This document shows positions 30,223 to 38,501 of a DNA stretch of 43,300 bases, in pieces. Origin of the DNA: Stenotrophomonas sp. UBA2124 (GTDB lineage Bacteria; Pseudomonadota; Gammaproteobacteria; Xanthomonadales; Xanthomonadaceae); assembly GCA_002329155.1 (NCBI GenBank), contig DCXY01000031.1, positions 58,253 to 101,552 on the forward strand, read 5' to 3'. Under the pieces are notes generated by a model. It saw only the letters and a program-made list of their open reading frames with translations, ran no database searches and had not been told where the DNA came from. Made by a program: the position numbers and the translations under genes. Every line of letters begins with the position of its first letter. Position 1 is the stretch's first letter.

Positions 30223-31140
30223 ATGAGCCGTCTGCCTGACCTGGAAGCCTGGGCGATCTTCGCCAAGGTCGCTGAAACCGGCTCGTTCGCCCGCGCGGCC
30301 GAGGAGCTGTCGCTGTCGCAGGCCACCGTTTCCAAGGCCATCACCCGGCTGGAATCACGCATCGGCATCACCCTGTTCCACCGTACCTCGCGGCGTGTGT
30401 CGCTGACCGACGCGGGCGAGGCCTCGGTGGAACGCGCCGCACGCATGCTGGGCGAAGGCGAGAGCATCGAATCGGAAATCGCCGACCGCTCCAACACGCT
30501 GCGCGGCCTGATCCGCGTTGCCGCACCCATGTCCTTCGGCGTATCGCGGCTGGCGCCGCAGCTGCCCGACTTCATGCAGGCCCATCCCGACGTGGACCTG
30601 GACGTGCAGCTCAGCGACGAAATGGTCGACCTGGTGGCCGACCGCTTCGACATGGCGCTGCGCATCTCCACGCTGGCCGATTCCAGCCTGCGCGCACGCC
30701 GCCTGTGCCAGGTGCGCATCCTGCTGGTCGGCGCGCCCGCCTATTTCCAGGCACACGGCAAACCCAAACATCCACGTGACCTGGCCAAGCACCGTGGCTT
30801 CCAGTACAGCTATACGCGCGGCGGCAACACCTGGCGTTTCCGCCATGGCCGCCACGGCGAGTTCGCGCAGAGCGTGCCGCGCCAGCTACAGGCCAATAAT
30901 GCCGAAGTCTTCGCCGCCGCATTGCGCGGCGGTCTGGGGCTGGCGCTGCAGCCGGAATTCCTGGTGTGGGAAGACCTGCGCGATGGTGTGCTGGAAACCG
31001 CCATGGATGACTGGAGCGTGGAGCCGCTGGCGCTGAGCATCGTCACACCACCCGGCCTGCACCGCCCGGTGCGCGTGCAGGCACTTATCGACTACCTGGC
31101 CGCACGGCTGGAGAAGGAGCCGTGGGCGGGCAAGCTGTAA
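30223..31140 (+). CDS. LysR-type regulator, divergent from pirin
   Basis: A 305-residue LysR-family transcription factor. The winged helix-turn-helix covers about residues 5-65 (LEAWAIFAKVAETGSFARAA, then AVSLSQATVSKAITRLE-like sequence and LFHRTSRRVSLTDAG). The periplasmic-binding-like effector domain follows, with DVDLDVQLSDEMVDLVADRFDMALRI, the usual CrgA/DsdC-like motif. The ribosome site AAGGA lies seven bases before ATG 30223. It is divergent from pirin and most probably activates it; it may also act on the isochorismatase and amidohydrolase genes downstream. The effector is unknown. It is convergent with the esterase-cupin gene, with seven bases between stops. Confidence 0.93.
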   Translation: MSRLPDLEAWAIFAKVAETGSFARAAEELSLSQATVSKAITRLESRIGITLFHRTSRRVSLTDAGEASVERAARMLGEGESIESEIADRSNTLRGLIRVAAPMSFGVSRLAPQLPDFMQAHPDVDLDVQLSDEMVDLVADRFDMALRISTLADSSLRARRLCQVRILLVGAPAYFQAHGKPKHPRDLAKHRGFQYSYTRGGNTWRFRHGRHGEFAQSVPRQLQANNAEVFAAALRGGLGLALQPEFLVWEDLRDGVLETAMDDWSVEPLALSIVTPPGLHRPVRVQALIDYLAARLEKEPWAGKL

Positions 31141-31147
31141 GCCCGCG

Positions 31148-32323
31148 TCAGCGCGCCGCCGGATAGGCCAGCATCACCACCAGGTCGTCCTCGCCTATCT
31201 GCTGCAGCGCATGGCGGCTGCCCGCGCGCGTGAGCAGCGCATGGCCGGCGCCGACCTCATGCTGCTGGCCATCGAGCACATACAGGCCTCGCCCTGAAAC
31301 GATGTAGTAGATCTCATCCTTGTGCTGCGGATGCAGGCCAATGCCGGCTCCCTTGTGCAGCACGCGCTTGCGCATGACGAACGGCAGGTCGCTCACATCG
31401 GCGAAGAACGAATACGCCGTGGTCGGCCCCGCGCCGCCATGTGGCCCCGGCTGCTGGCGTGCGATGTCCTGCTCGCGGATCACCTGCGAGCCATATGCGT
31501 TGCCAGCCACAGGCTTAGGCGCAGCGGCAGGCGCCGTGACGGCTGCCTTGTGCGAAGCGGCCCGCGGCGCAGGCGCGGTGATTGCTCCACAGTCGATGTC
31601 GCGCTTCAACGCGCCCTTCAGGCGTGGCTCCAGCTCCGCCCAGCCACGCATCACCTGGCAGGCCACCGCCGTGGCACCGGCCATGCTGAAGTGCGTGCCG
31701 TCCGCCTTGTTCTGCTCGGGCACGAACATGAAATAGGGTTTGGCACCCTGCTCGCCCAGCGCGCGTATCCACGCCATCGAGCTGCTGTTGAGGTCGATCA
31801 ACGGCACCTGCTGTTCCTGCGCAACGCGCTTCACCGCCTGCGTGTAACGCCCGTGCGTATCCAGCAGCGCACCGAAGTCGTAGAGCAGGCGCGCCACCGG
31901 CGTCACCAGCACCGGCGTCGCACCCTTCGCGCGCGCGGTGGCCACATAGCGCGCCAGGAAGCGCGTGTAGTCGCCCTCCGGGTCCGTGTAGCGGGTGGCA
32001 TCCTCGAACTTGGCATCGTTGTGGCCGAACTGGATCAGCAGCACATCGCCGGGCTTCAGCTCGCCGGCGATGGCATCCAGGCGGCCTTCATTGATGAAGC
32101 TGCGCGTGCTGCGCCCGCCGATGGCGTGGTTGCGCACCTCCCACTGCGTGTCATCCAGCCAGCTCTGCAAGGCCTGCCCCCAGCCCGCCTGCGGCGCACG
32201 TTCCGGGCCGTAGGTGGCTGCGGTGGAATCACCGGCAATGAATACCCGATGCGACGGCTGGGCGGCAGTCGCAACACCCGCGGCAAGGCATATGACGGCA
32301 AGACACAGCGCGTGGAGTTTCAT
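31148..32323 (-). CDS. Exported rhamnogalacturonan acetylesterase (SGNH) - cupin fusion
   Basis: A 391-residue secreted two-domain protein. After a Sec signal (MKLHALCLAVICLAAGVATA) comes an SGNH hydrolase of the rhamnogalacturonan acetylesterase type: Ser33 in GDSTAAT (block I), Gly70 in GGRSTRSF (block II), Asn102 in FGHND (block III), and Asp208 and His211 in DGTHFS (block V). An Ala/Pro-rich linker (~245-275) leads to a cupin (~290-391) with candidate metal ligands His331, His334, Glu337 and His371. The esterase should remove acetyl groups from pectin; the cupin may bind sugar or metal. It is the last gene of the kduD-isomerase run, but a terminator precedes it, so its expression may be separate. 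The fusion is unusual. Confidence 0.88.
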   Translation of the reverse strand: MKLHALCLAVICLAAGVATAAQPSHRVFIAGDSTAATYGPERAPQAGWGQALQSWLDDTQWEVRNHAIGGRSTRSFINEGRLDAIAGELKPGDVLLIQFGHNDAKFEDATRYTDPEGDYTRFLARYVATARAKGATPVLVTPVARLLYDFGALLDTHGRYTQAVKRVAQEQQVPLIDLNSSSMAWIRALGEQGAKPYFMFVPEQNKADGTHFSMAGATAVACQVMRGWAELEPRLKGALKRDIDCGAITAPAPRAASHKAAVTAPAAAPKPVAGNAYGSQVIREQDIARQQPGPHGGAGPTTAYSFFADVSDLPFVMRKRVLHKGAGIGLHPQHKDEIYYIVSGRGLYVLDGQQHEVGAGHALLTRAGSRHALQQIGEDDLVVMLAYPAAR

Positions 32324-32386
32324 CGCAGGGAACCTGACAGTGCATGCCCTTCTCATGCGCAACGAAGGGCGGAGGGTCGAAAACAA

Positions 32387-32410
32387 CAAGGGCGCCCGGG
32401 GGCGCCCTTG
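32387..32410 (-). terminator. Rho-independent terminator after the isomerase gene
   Basis: A perfect 10-base stem CAAGGGCGCC / GGCGCCCTTG with a four-base loop. On the minus strand it is followed by TTGTTTTC, and it lies 35 bases past the stop of the RpiB-like gene. Confidence 0.85.
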
Positions 32411-32444
32411 TCTGCCCGCGTGGGCAATACCGCAGTGGCAGGGC

Positions 32445-33083
32445 TTACTTGCCCAGCACGCTCTTCACGTAGGCCACGATGTCGGCGTCCTTGGCGTTGT
32501 CGAAGAACGCCTTCTGGAAGCGCTCGCCGCCCACGGCCTGCTTCACCAGCTCCGGGTCGATGGACTTCAGGCCTTCGACGAAATCCTTCGACGCGCCCTG
32601 CTTCACCTGCGCCAGGATGCCGGCGTTGGCCATCTGCGACTCGCGGCGCTCGGCCGGGTAGCCCTGGCCGCGCTCACCTGCGAATGCCTTCTCGAAGATG
32701 TAGCGGATGTTGATTTCCGCGCCCCAGCCGAAGCCCTTGGCGAACGGCAGCGCCAGCGCGTTGCCGCTGTTGACCTGTGCGAACAGGAACGCGTCGGTCG
32801 GCTCGATGCAGTAGCCGCAGTACACACCCGGCCATGCGTTGAGCGACATCATCGCGCCCTGGCCGGTGCCGCAGCCGGCAACAACGAAGTCCACGGCCTT
32901 GGCATTGAGCAGCAGCGCGGCGCAGATACCCAGGTGGATGTAGGTCAGGCGGTGGTCGTTGTCACCGTCCATGCCCACGTTGAACACCTCGTGGCCCTGC
33001 TGGGCGGCGACGGTGTTGAGCTGTTCCAGTACCACCGGGTTCTTGGCGGCCTGGCTGAACTCCTGCATCAAAGCGATCTTCAT
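32445..33083 (-). CDS. RpiB/LacA/LacB-type sugar isomerase, DhuI-like
   Basis: A 212-residue protein of the RpiB/LacAB fold. The start MKIALMQEFSQAAKN and the glycine motif GCGTGQGAMMSLNAWPG, with a Cys at position 71 in place of the usual RpiB GTG-I-G stretch, place it in the large branch of the family. ATG 33083 is preceded by AAAGAGAG. Its position directly after the KduD-type dehydrogenase recalls DhuI-DhuD of streptococci, in which an RpiB-type isomerase acts on 4-deoxy-L-threo-5-hexosulose uronate in place of KduI. I infer the same reaction here. A ribose-5-phosphate isomerase role is less likely given the context. A strong terminator follows. Confidence 0.82.
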   Translation of the reverse strand: MKIALMQEFSQAAKNPVVLEQLNTVAAQQGHEVFNVGMDGDNDHRLTYIHLGICAALLLNAKAVDFVVAGCGTGQGAMMSLNAWPGVYCGYCIEPTDAFLFAQVNSGNALALPFAKGFGWGAEINIRYIFEKAFAGERGQGYPAERRESQMANAGILAQVKQGASKDFVEGLKSIDPELVKQAVGGERFQKAFFDNAKDADIVAYVKSVLGK

Positions 33084-33273
33084 TGCATGACTCTCTTTAT
33101 TGGGAAATCGTTGCGCGGCGGGGTGCGATGACACGGCGCCCCAGCCGCCCTTCGGGTGCCTTCGTCGCCTGAAACACACTCACGCGACGGAAGCGGATTC
33201 TTCTCTGCCCTTTCCGTCCAACAGAAAGGACTGCGGCAAGGGCGAAGCAGTGCGCCTCACCCTCGGCCGTCGA

Positions 33274-34029
33274 TCAACGTGCCAGCCAGCCGCCGTCCAC
33301 CGGGATGATCGCGCCGTTGACGTAATCCGAGGCGCTGGAAGCCAGGAACACGGCGGTGCCGCCGAGGTCTTCCGGCTTGCCCCAGCGGCCTGCCGGGATG
33401 CGATCCAGAATGGCCTTGCTGCGGTCTTCGTCGGCGCGCAGCTGCGCGGTGTTGTCGGTGGCCATGTAGCCCGGCGCGATGGCGTTGATGGCCACGCCCT
33501 TGCCGGCCCACTCATTGGCCAGCAGGCGGGTGATGCCGGCGATGCCGCTCTTGGAGGCGGTGTAGGACGGCACGCGGATGCCACCCTGGAAGGACAGCAT
33601 CGAAGCGATGTTGATGATCTTGCCGCTGCCCTGGGCGATGAAGTGCTTGCCGGCAGCCTGACTCATGAAGAACGCCGACTTGATGTTCACGTTCATCACG
33701 TCGTCCCAGTCCTTCTCGCTGAACTCCACCGCGTCGGCGCGGCGGATCAGGCCGGCGTTGTTGACCAGGATGTCCAGCCGGCCCAGCCCGGCCAGGGTCT
33801 CGCTGACCACGCGCTCGATCGGCTCGATGCTGCTCAGGTTGGCCTCGATGTTGACGAAGCGGCGGCCCAGCGCGCGCACCTTCTCGGCAGTCTCCTCGGC
33901 CGGGACGATGCCGGCGCCGGCAATGTCGGCACCCGCGGCGGCCAGCGCCACGGCGATGCCCTGGCCCAGGCCGGTATTGGCACCGGTTACCAGTGCGACC
34001 TTGCCTTCGAGACTGAATGGATTCGTCAT
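33274..34029 (-). CDS. kduD: Short-chain dehydrogenase, KduD/DhuD type
   Basis: An NAD(P)H-dependent reductase of 251 residues that interconverts 2-keto-3-deoxygluconate and its 5-oxo precursor in unsaturated uronate catabolism. The Rossmann motif is TGANTGLGQG (residues 15-24), then NNAG at 90-93, Ser143, and the catalytic Tyr156-x3-Lys160 in YTASK. The start MTNPFSLEGKVALVTG and the end (GAIIPVDGGWLAR) are typical of KduD. ATG 34029 has GAGG six bases upstream. It is the first gene before the RpiB-like isomerase (190-base gap) and is preceded by a LacI-type operator at 34188. DhuD or KduD naming depends on the isomerase partner; the reaction class is well supported. Confidence 0.9.
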   Translation of the reverse strand: MTNPFSLEGKVALVTGANTGLGQGIAVALAAAGADIAGAGIVPAEETAEKVRALGRRFVNIEANLSSIEPIERVVSETLAGLGRLDILVNNAGLIRRADAVEFSEKDWDDVMNVNIKSAFFMSQAAGKHFIAQGSGKIINIASMLSFQGGIRVPSYTASKSGIAGITRLLANEWAGKGVAINAIAPGYMATDNTAQLRADEDRSKAILDRIPAGRWGKPEDLGGTAVFLASSASDYVNGAIIPVDGGWLAR

Positions 34030-34187
34030 GGTGTTCCTCTCCCTGAGCGGTGGTACGTGTGGGTTGCGTGCCGGTGGAAGCCCGGCAGATGGGTGCGGTG
34101 GCGTGTCTGGCTGCCCCCGCGTGGCGTATCCGGGTTGGCCCGGGAAAGAGATTCCGGGCGGGTTCGGGATGATTCTAGCCAATTAGG

Positions 34188-34200
34188 AAACCGGTGTCAT
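34188..34200. promoter_or_regulatory. LacI-type operator upstream of kduD
   Basis: AAACCGGTGTCAT, identical over 13 bases to the site at 39393. It is close to an even palindrome around ACCGGT, as LacI-family sites are. It lies 158 bases before kduD and just past the lacI stop. Confidence 0.75.
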
Positions 34201-34252
34201 TCCGCAGCGCAAGAAGAAGCGTTTGCTTTATGGAACAACAACTTGCTCTATT

Positions 34253-35338
34253 TCAGTCCTGCGGCGGCTGGCACGAGTCGCGGACGATCAGATGTGGCCT
34301 CACGCTGGCCATCGGCAAAGTGTTCTTGCCCTCCGGCTGGATCAGCATGGCGGCGGCGGTGCGGCCCGTATCGCGGGTGTTGCGTCGCACCGAGGTAAGC
34401 GACGGCCACAGGCGCGAGGCCAGCGGGCTGTCGTCATAGCCCACCACCGACAGCTCACGCGGAATGTTGATGCCCGCGCGCATGGCCACCTTGTAGACGC
34501 CGGCGGCCATTTCATCGTTGCCGGTGAAGATGGCGGTGGGGCGCTGCTTGCCCAGCAGCAGCTTCTCGGCGGCGGCCACACCGGACTCGAAGGTGTAGCC
34601 GGCCTCGATGATGCGCTCGGCCGGCAGCTCGATGCCGCGGTTGCGCAGCGCCTCGATGAAGCCGGCGGTGCGCTCGTGCGCCGAACGGTAAGCCGACGGG
34701 CCGGTGATCAGCGCGATGTCACGATGGCCCAGCGACAGCAGGTAGTCGGCGGCCTCGGCGGCACCATCGCGGTCGTGGGTGATGACCATCTGCGAGGTCT
34801 CGTCCAGCGGCAGCGAGGCGATGCGGGTGAAGCGGCAGCCGATCTCGTCCAGCATGTCGGCCATGGCCTGGTCTTCGGATGCACGCGGCACCAGGATCAC
34901 GCCATGCAGCTTCTGCTGCTGCACGAAACGCTTCACGCCGTCGATGTAGCCGGGGCTGCGGGTGTCGCAGGGGTGTACCACCAGCTCGAAGCTGGAGCCG
35001 CGCAGTGCGTCCAGCGCGCCGCTGAGCATGTCCACCACGTACTGCGCGGTGGGGTTGTCGTACACCATGCCGATCAGGAACGAACGCCGGAACGCCAAGC
35101 CACGGGCCAGCGGGTCGGGCGCGTAGCCCACCTCGCGCATCAACGCCTCCACCTTTTCGCGTGTGTCTTTGCGCACCAGCGGCGAGTTGTTGATGATTCG
35201 TGACACTGTCTTCTTGGAAACGCCGGACAGCCGCGCGATGTCGTTGATGGTGGCAGGCCGCCCCAGTTCACGGGCGGGGCTGTCGGTATCGGTCTTCTTG
35301 CGCAAGGCGATGTCCTTGAAACCGTTCAATGCATTCAT
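34253..35338 (-). CDS. LacI-family regulator of the sugar-acid cluster
   Basis: A 361-residue LacI-family repressor. A 28-residue charged leader precedes the helix-turn-helix (PATINDIARLSGVSKKTVSRI, about 28-48, with the hinge helix SPLVRKDTREKVEALMREVGY after it). The rest is the periplasmic-binding-protein-like effector domain (SFLIGMVYDNPTAQYVV, HDRDGAAEAADYLLSLGHRDIALI, VVGYDDSPLASRLWPSLT). The start is ATG 35338. It lies between the two operons that carry its probable operators, and a degenerate copy of the site lies about 40 bases upstream of its own start, suggesting autoregulation. In xanthomonads such regulators respond to galacturonate- or 2-keto-3-deoxygluconate-type inducers; the inducer here is inferred. 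Confidence 0.92.
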   Translation of the reverse strand: MNALNGFKDIALRKKTDTDSPARELGRPATINDIARLSGVSKKTVSRIINNSPLVRKDTREKVEALMREVGYAPDPLARGLAFRRSFLIGMVYDNPTAQYVVDMLSGALDALRGSSFELVVHPCDTRSPGYIDGVKRFVQQQKLHGVILVPRASEDQAMADMLDEIGCRFTRIASLPLDETSQMVITHDRDGAAEAADYLLSLGHRDIALITGPSAYRSAHERTAGFIEALRNRGIELPAERIIEAGYTFESGVAAAEKLLLGKQRPTAIFTGNDEMAAGVYKVAMRAGINIPRELSVVGYDDSPLASRLWPSLTSVRRNTRDTGRTAAAMLIQPEGKNTLPMASVRPHLIVRDSCQPPQD

Positions 35339-35378
35339 TCTATCGGTCCGCGCCCGGTCAGGTAGACGGCAGTGCGGG

Positions 35379-35392
35379 TGACACCGCTGTAC
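35379..35392. promoter_or_regulatory. Degenerate LacI-type operator upstream of the regulator
   Basis: TGACACCGCTGTAC resembles the dyad TGACACCGGTGTCA implied by the two identical sites (reverse strand of AAACCGGTGTCAT). The 35339-35624 gap otherwise shows no gene; it must contain the lacI promoter. Confidence 0.45.
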
Positions 35393-35624
35393 TGCCGCAC
35401 TTTTGACCGTGCAATGCTGTGTTCCACTGTCCTTTTACCCATCGGCGCGGGGCTGTAAGCGCGCCTGTCCTTATTCAGCAGACGCAAATTGCCAGCGGAT
35501 TGCGCCAATTTCGCGCATCTTCGTTCCCCGGAGCACCACGGTGGCCGTTCCCGGCCCGCCTGCCACCCGCCCTGCGCAGCTTTCCCGGCATTCCGCCTCG
35601 CCGGGGCCATGCCGGCATTTCACC

Positions 35625-36908
35625 TCAACTGCGTAACAGCGCCGGCAGCCACAGCGACATTTCCGGGAAGAAGGTCACCACCAGCAGCACCGCCAGGCCC
35701 GCCAGCCAGAACGGCCAGATGGTCTTCATGCTTTCCCCCACGGTGATCTTGCCGATGGCCGTGCCGATGAACAGCACCGAGCCCACCGGCGGCGTCACCA
35801 GGCCCAGGCCGCCGGTCAGCACCAGCACCAGGCCAAAGTGGATCGGGTCGATGCCGTAGGCCTTGGCCACCGGCAGGAAGATCGGCGTGCAGATCAGAAT
35901 CATCGGCGCCAGATCCATGAAGGTGCCCAGCAGCAGCAGCATCACCACGATCATCAGCAGCACCATGTACTTGCTGTGGGCGAAGGACTGCAGGAACTCC
36001 ACCGCCGCCGCCGGCACCTGCAGGTAGGCCAGCAGCCAGCCGAACACCGCCGCCGTGGCGATCACGAACAGGATCACGCCGGTGCTGCGCGCGGCGTGCA
36101 CCACCGTGGCCATGAACTCCTTCACCCGCAGCTGGCGGTACAGCACCGTGGTTACCAGCAGGGCATAGACCACCGCGATCGCCGCCGATTCCACCGCAGT
36201 GAAGATGCCGGCGCGGATGCCGAAGAAGATCAGCCCTACCAAGCCAAGACCCGGCAGGGCAGCGACCAGCCGCAGCAGCACCGCACGCCAGCCCGGGAAG
36301 GCTTCCACGCCATAGCCACGGCGGCGCGCCACCAGGTAGCCGGTGACCATCAGCACCACCGTCATCAGCAATGCCGGCACGATGCCTGCGGCGAACAGGT
36401 CGGCAATGGACAGGCCACCGCCGGCCGCGGCCGAGAACAGAATCAGGTTGTGCGATGGCGGCACCAGCAGTGCCACCAGCGCCGCGGTGATGCTGACGTT
36501 GACCGCGAAGTCACGGTCGTAGCCGCGCTTGACCATCTGCGGAATCATCGTGCCGCCCACCGCCGACACGTCGGCGATGGCCGAGCCGGAAACGCCGCCG
36601 AAGAACAGCGAGGACAGGATCGACACCTGCCCCAGGCCACCACGCATGCGCCCCACCAGCGAGGCCGCCAGCGAGATCAGGCGCTCGGAGATGCCACCGC
36701 GCATCATGATTTCACCGGCGAAGATGAACAGCGGAATGGCGATCAGCGATGCCGAACCGGTGCCGGCGGAAATCTGCTGTACCAGCACGATGCTGGGCAG
36801 GTCCAGGTACAGCAGCGTGGCCAGCGCGGCGGCGGCCAGCGCATAGGCCACCGGCACGCCGATCAACAGCAGCACGCCGAACACGGCAAACAGAATTGCG
36901 ATACCCAT
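35625..36908 (-). CDS. TRAP transporter large permease (DctM-like)
   Basis: The 427-residue 12-helix channel subunit of a tripartite ATP-independent periplasmic transporter, which uses the sodium or proton gradient to import organic acids. Helices are continuous from the start (ILFAVFGVLLLIGVPVAYALAAAALATLLYL), and typical DctM blocks are present: GSASLIAIPLFIFAGEIMMRGGISERLI, FGGVSGSAIADVSAVGGTMIP, and TPPVGSVLFIGTAIG near the end. It begins 3 bases after the small permease gene stop, in the order hydratase-DctP-DctQ-DctM on one strand. The context suggests import of a uronate or unsaturated oligouronide. The subunit identity is certain; the substrate is not. Confidence 0.95.
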   Translation of the reverse strand: MGIAILFAVFGVLLLIGVPVAYALAAAALATLLYLDLPSIVLVQQISAGTGSASLIAIPLFIFAGEIMMRGGISERLISLAASLVGRMRGGLGQVSILSSLFFGGVSGSAIADVSAVGGTMIPQMVKRGYDRDFAVNVSITAALVALLVPPSHNLILFSAAAGGGLSIADLFAAGIVPALLMTVVLMVTGYLVARRRGYGVEAFPGWRAVLLRLVAALPGLGLVGLIFFGIRAGIFTAVESAAIAVVYALLVTTVLYRQLRVKEFMATVVHAARSTGVILFVIATAAVFGWLLAYLQVPAAAVEFLQSFAHSKYMVLLMIVVMLLLLGTFMDLAPMILICTPIFLPVAKAYGIDPIHFGLVLVLTGGLGLVTPPVGSVLFIGTAIGKITVGESMKTIWPFWLAGLAVLLVVTFFPEMSLWLPALLRS

Positions 36909-36911
36909 GGC

Positions 36912-37445
36912 TCAGCGGTCTCCTTCGGCGAGGTTGCCGGCACCCTGCGCCGGGCGCAACGCAAGCAGCATGCGGTTGAGCGCGAACAGCGTCATCAGCG
37001 CGCCACCGATGCTCAGCGGCAGGTAGTTCACGCTCTGCGGCAGGTTGGCGCCGGCGGTCTTGATGTGCAGGCCGTCGGCCCACAACACCCAGCCCCACCA
37101 CGCGATGTAGCCGCCGATGACGGCGATGATCAGCGGCACCAGCAGGTCGATCACGCGCCGCACATGCGGGTTGATGTGCTCGGCCAGCAGGAAGAAACCG
37201 AAGTGGCGGTTGGTGTACACGCCCGCCGCCGCGCCCATGCTCATCGCCGTGCTCAGCAGCAGCAGCGTCACCGGCTCGGTCCAGCTAGGCGAATCATTGA
37301 TCACATAGCGGGCGAACACCTGCCAGCCCTGCACCACCACCAGCCCCAGCAGGGCCAGCACGGCGATATGGATGACGACGTCGGCCAGCTTGTCCAGCAG
37401 GTACTGGAAGCCGGTCGGCGCCGGAGTAGCGTTGGTCTCGGACAT
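36912..37445 (-). CDS. TRAP transporter small permease (DctQ-like)
   Basis: The 177-residue four-helix small membrane subunit that pairs with DctM. Helices include VVIHIAVLALLGLVVVQGWQVFARYV, TLLLLSTAMSMGAAAGVYTN, VIDLLVPLIIAVIGGYIAWWGWVLW and LPLSIGGALMTLFALNRMLLAL. The stretch RYVINDSPSWTEPVTLLLL is the usual DctQ motif (R-x2-[FW]-x-W-x-E-E region). ATG 37445 is used in preference to TTG 37448. It is 13 bases after the DctP gene and 3 before the DctM gene. It is required for the transporter rather than having a separate role. Confidence 0.93.
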   Translation of the reverse strand: MSETNATPAPTGFQYLLDKLADVVIHIAVLALLGLVVVQGWQVFARYVINDSPSWTEPVTLLLLSTAMSMGAAAGVYTNRHFGFFLLAEHINPHVRRVIDLLVPLIIAVIGGYIAWWGWVLWADGLHIKTAGANLPQSVNYLPLSIGGALMTLFALNRMLLALRPAQGAGNLAEGDR

Positions 37446-37458
37446 CAATGCAGGCCCC

Positions 37459-38466
37459 TCAGGCGAAGTCGCGGATGCGACGGTTGAGGTCGGCGATGTC
37501 CGCCTCGTTCATGTACTCGCGCAGCAGCGGCTCGGCAGCCCTGCGGAAGGCGGGCATATCCACCTCGTTGGCTTTGACGCCATAGGCCAGCACGGCTTCG
37601 CGCGCCTTGTTTTCCGACGCGTCCCACTCCTTGCGCATCACCTGCACCGACTGCCGCGCCAGTTCCAGCATCAGCTGGCGGTCGGCCGGCGACAGCGTCT
37701 CGAAGCTGCGGCGCGACATGATCAGAATGTCCGGCGCGTAGGAGTGCTGGCTCTCGGACCAGTAGTGCGCGGCCTCGAAGTGACGGCTGGAATGGAAGCT
37801 GCGCATGTTGTTCTCGGCGCCGTCGATCATGTGCGTCTCCATGCCGGAGAACGTGTCGCCCAGCGACATCGGCGTCGGGTTGGCACCGAACAGGCGCATC
37901 AGCTGCAGGAAAATGTCCGAGCTGGCCACGCGCAGCTTCAGGCCATGCAGGTCCTTCGGCTCCACGATCGGGTGCTTGGTGTTGTAGAAGCTGCGCGCGC
38001 CCGAGTCGTAGATCGCAAGGCCCACCAGGTCGCGGCTTTCAAAGCCCTTCAGCACCGCATCGGCAATCCCGCCATCCAGTGCACGGCGCATATGCGCCAC
38101 CGAATCGAACACATAGGGCAGGCACAGCGCACGGGTCAGCGGGAAGGCATTGTTCAGTGCACCGGAATAGACGCGGGTGATATCGATGGCACCGAAGCGC
38201 GCCATGTCGATCGCCTCGGACTCACGGCCCAGCTGGCCGGAGTGGTACTGGCTGATGCGCAGGCGGCCACCGGTTTCACGTTCCAGCTGCTCGCCTATCC
38301 ACTTCACCGCCGTGACCGTGGGGTAGTTGGCCACATGCACGTCGCTGGCGGTCAGCAGGCGGCTGCCATCGGCCGCTGCCTTGCCGCCGCCCGCGTTGCA
38401 GGCGCCCAGCATCGGTGCGGCAAGCGCGCCCAGGCTGGTGGTGAGAAAACCTCGTCGTGTAACCAT
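37459..38466 (-). CDS. TRAP transporter solute-binding protein (DctP-like)
   Basis: A 335-residue periplasmic substrate receptor of the TRAP system. The N-terminus combines a twin-arginine-like motif (MVTRRGFLTTSLG) with a lipobox-like APMLGAC, so it may be a Tat-exported lipoprotein. DctP features are the early GQLGRESEAIDMARFGAIDITRV block and LHGLKLRVASSDIFLQLMRLFGANPTPM, whose conserved Arg (in LKLRV) pairs with a substrate carboxylate. ATG 38466 has GGGAGGG about five bases upstream. It lies 35 bases after the hydratase-like gene. The carboxylate-binding Arg supports a uronate or other organic acid as ligand. Confidence 0.93.
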   Translation of the reverse strand: MVTRRGFLTTSLGALAAPMLGACNAGGGKAAADGSRLLTASDVHVANYPTVTAVKWIGEQLERETGGRLRISQYHSGQLGRESEAIDMARFGAIDITRVYSGALNNAFPLTRALCLPYVFDSVAHMRRALDGGIADAVLKGFESRDLVGLAIYDSGARSFYNTKHPIVEPKDLHGLKLRVASSDIFLQLMRLFGANPTPMSLGDTFSGMETHMIDGAENNMRSFHSSRHFEAAHYWSESQHSYAPDILIMSRRSFETLSPADRQLMLELARQSVQVMRKEWDASENKAREAVLAYGVKANEVDMPAFRRAAEPLLREYMNEADIADLNRRIRDFA

Positions 38467-38501
38467 CGCGCCCTCCCGCGCTCTTCCGCCAGCGCGCCGG
38501 G

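Noticed and set aside
35838..37487. 549-codon plus-strand frame opposite the TRAP permeases
   Set aside because: Antisense to DctM and DctQ; the extreme His/Gln/Arg content reflects reverse reading of hydrophobic codons.
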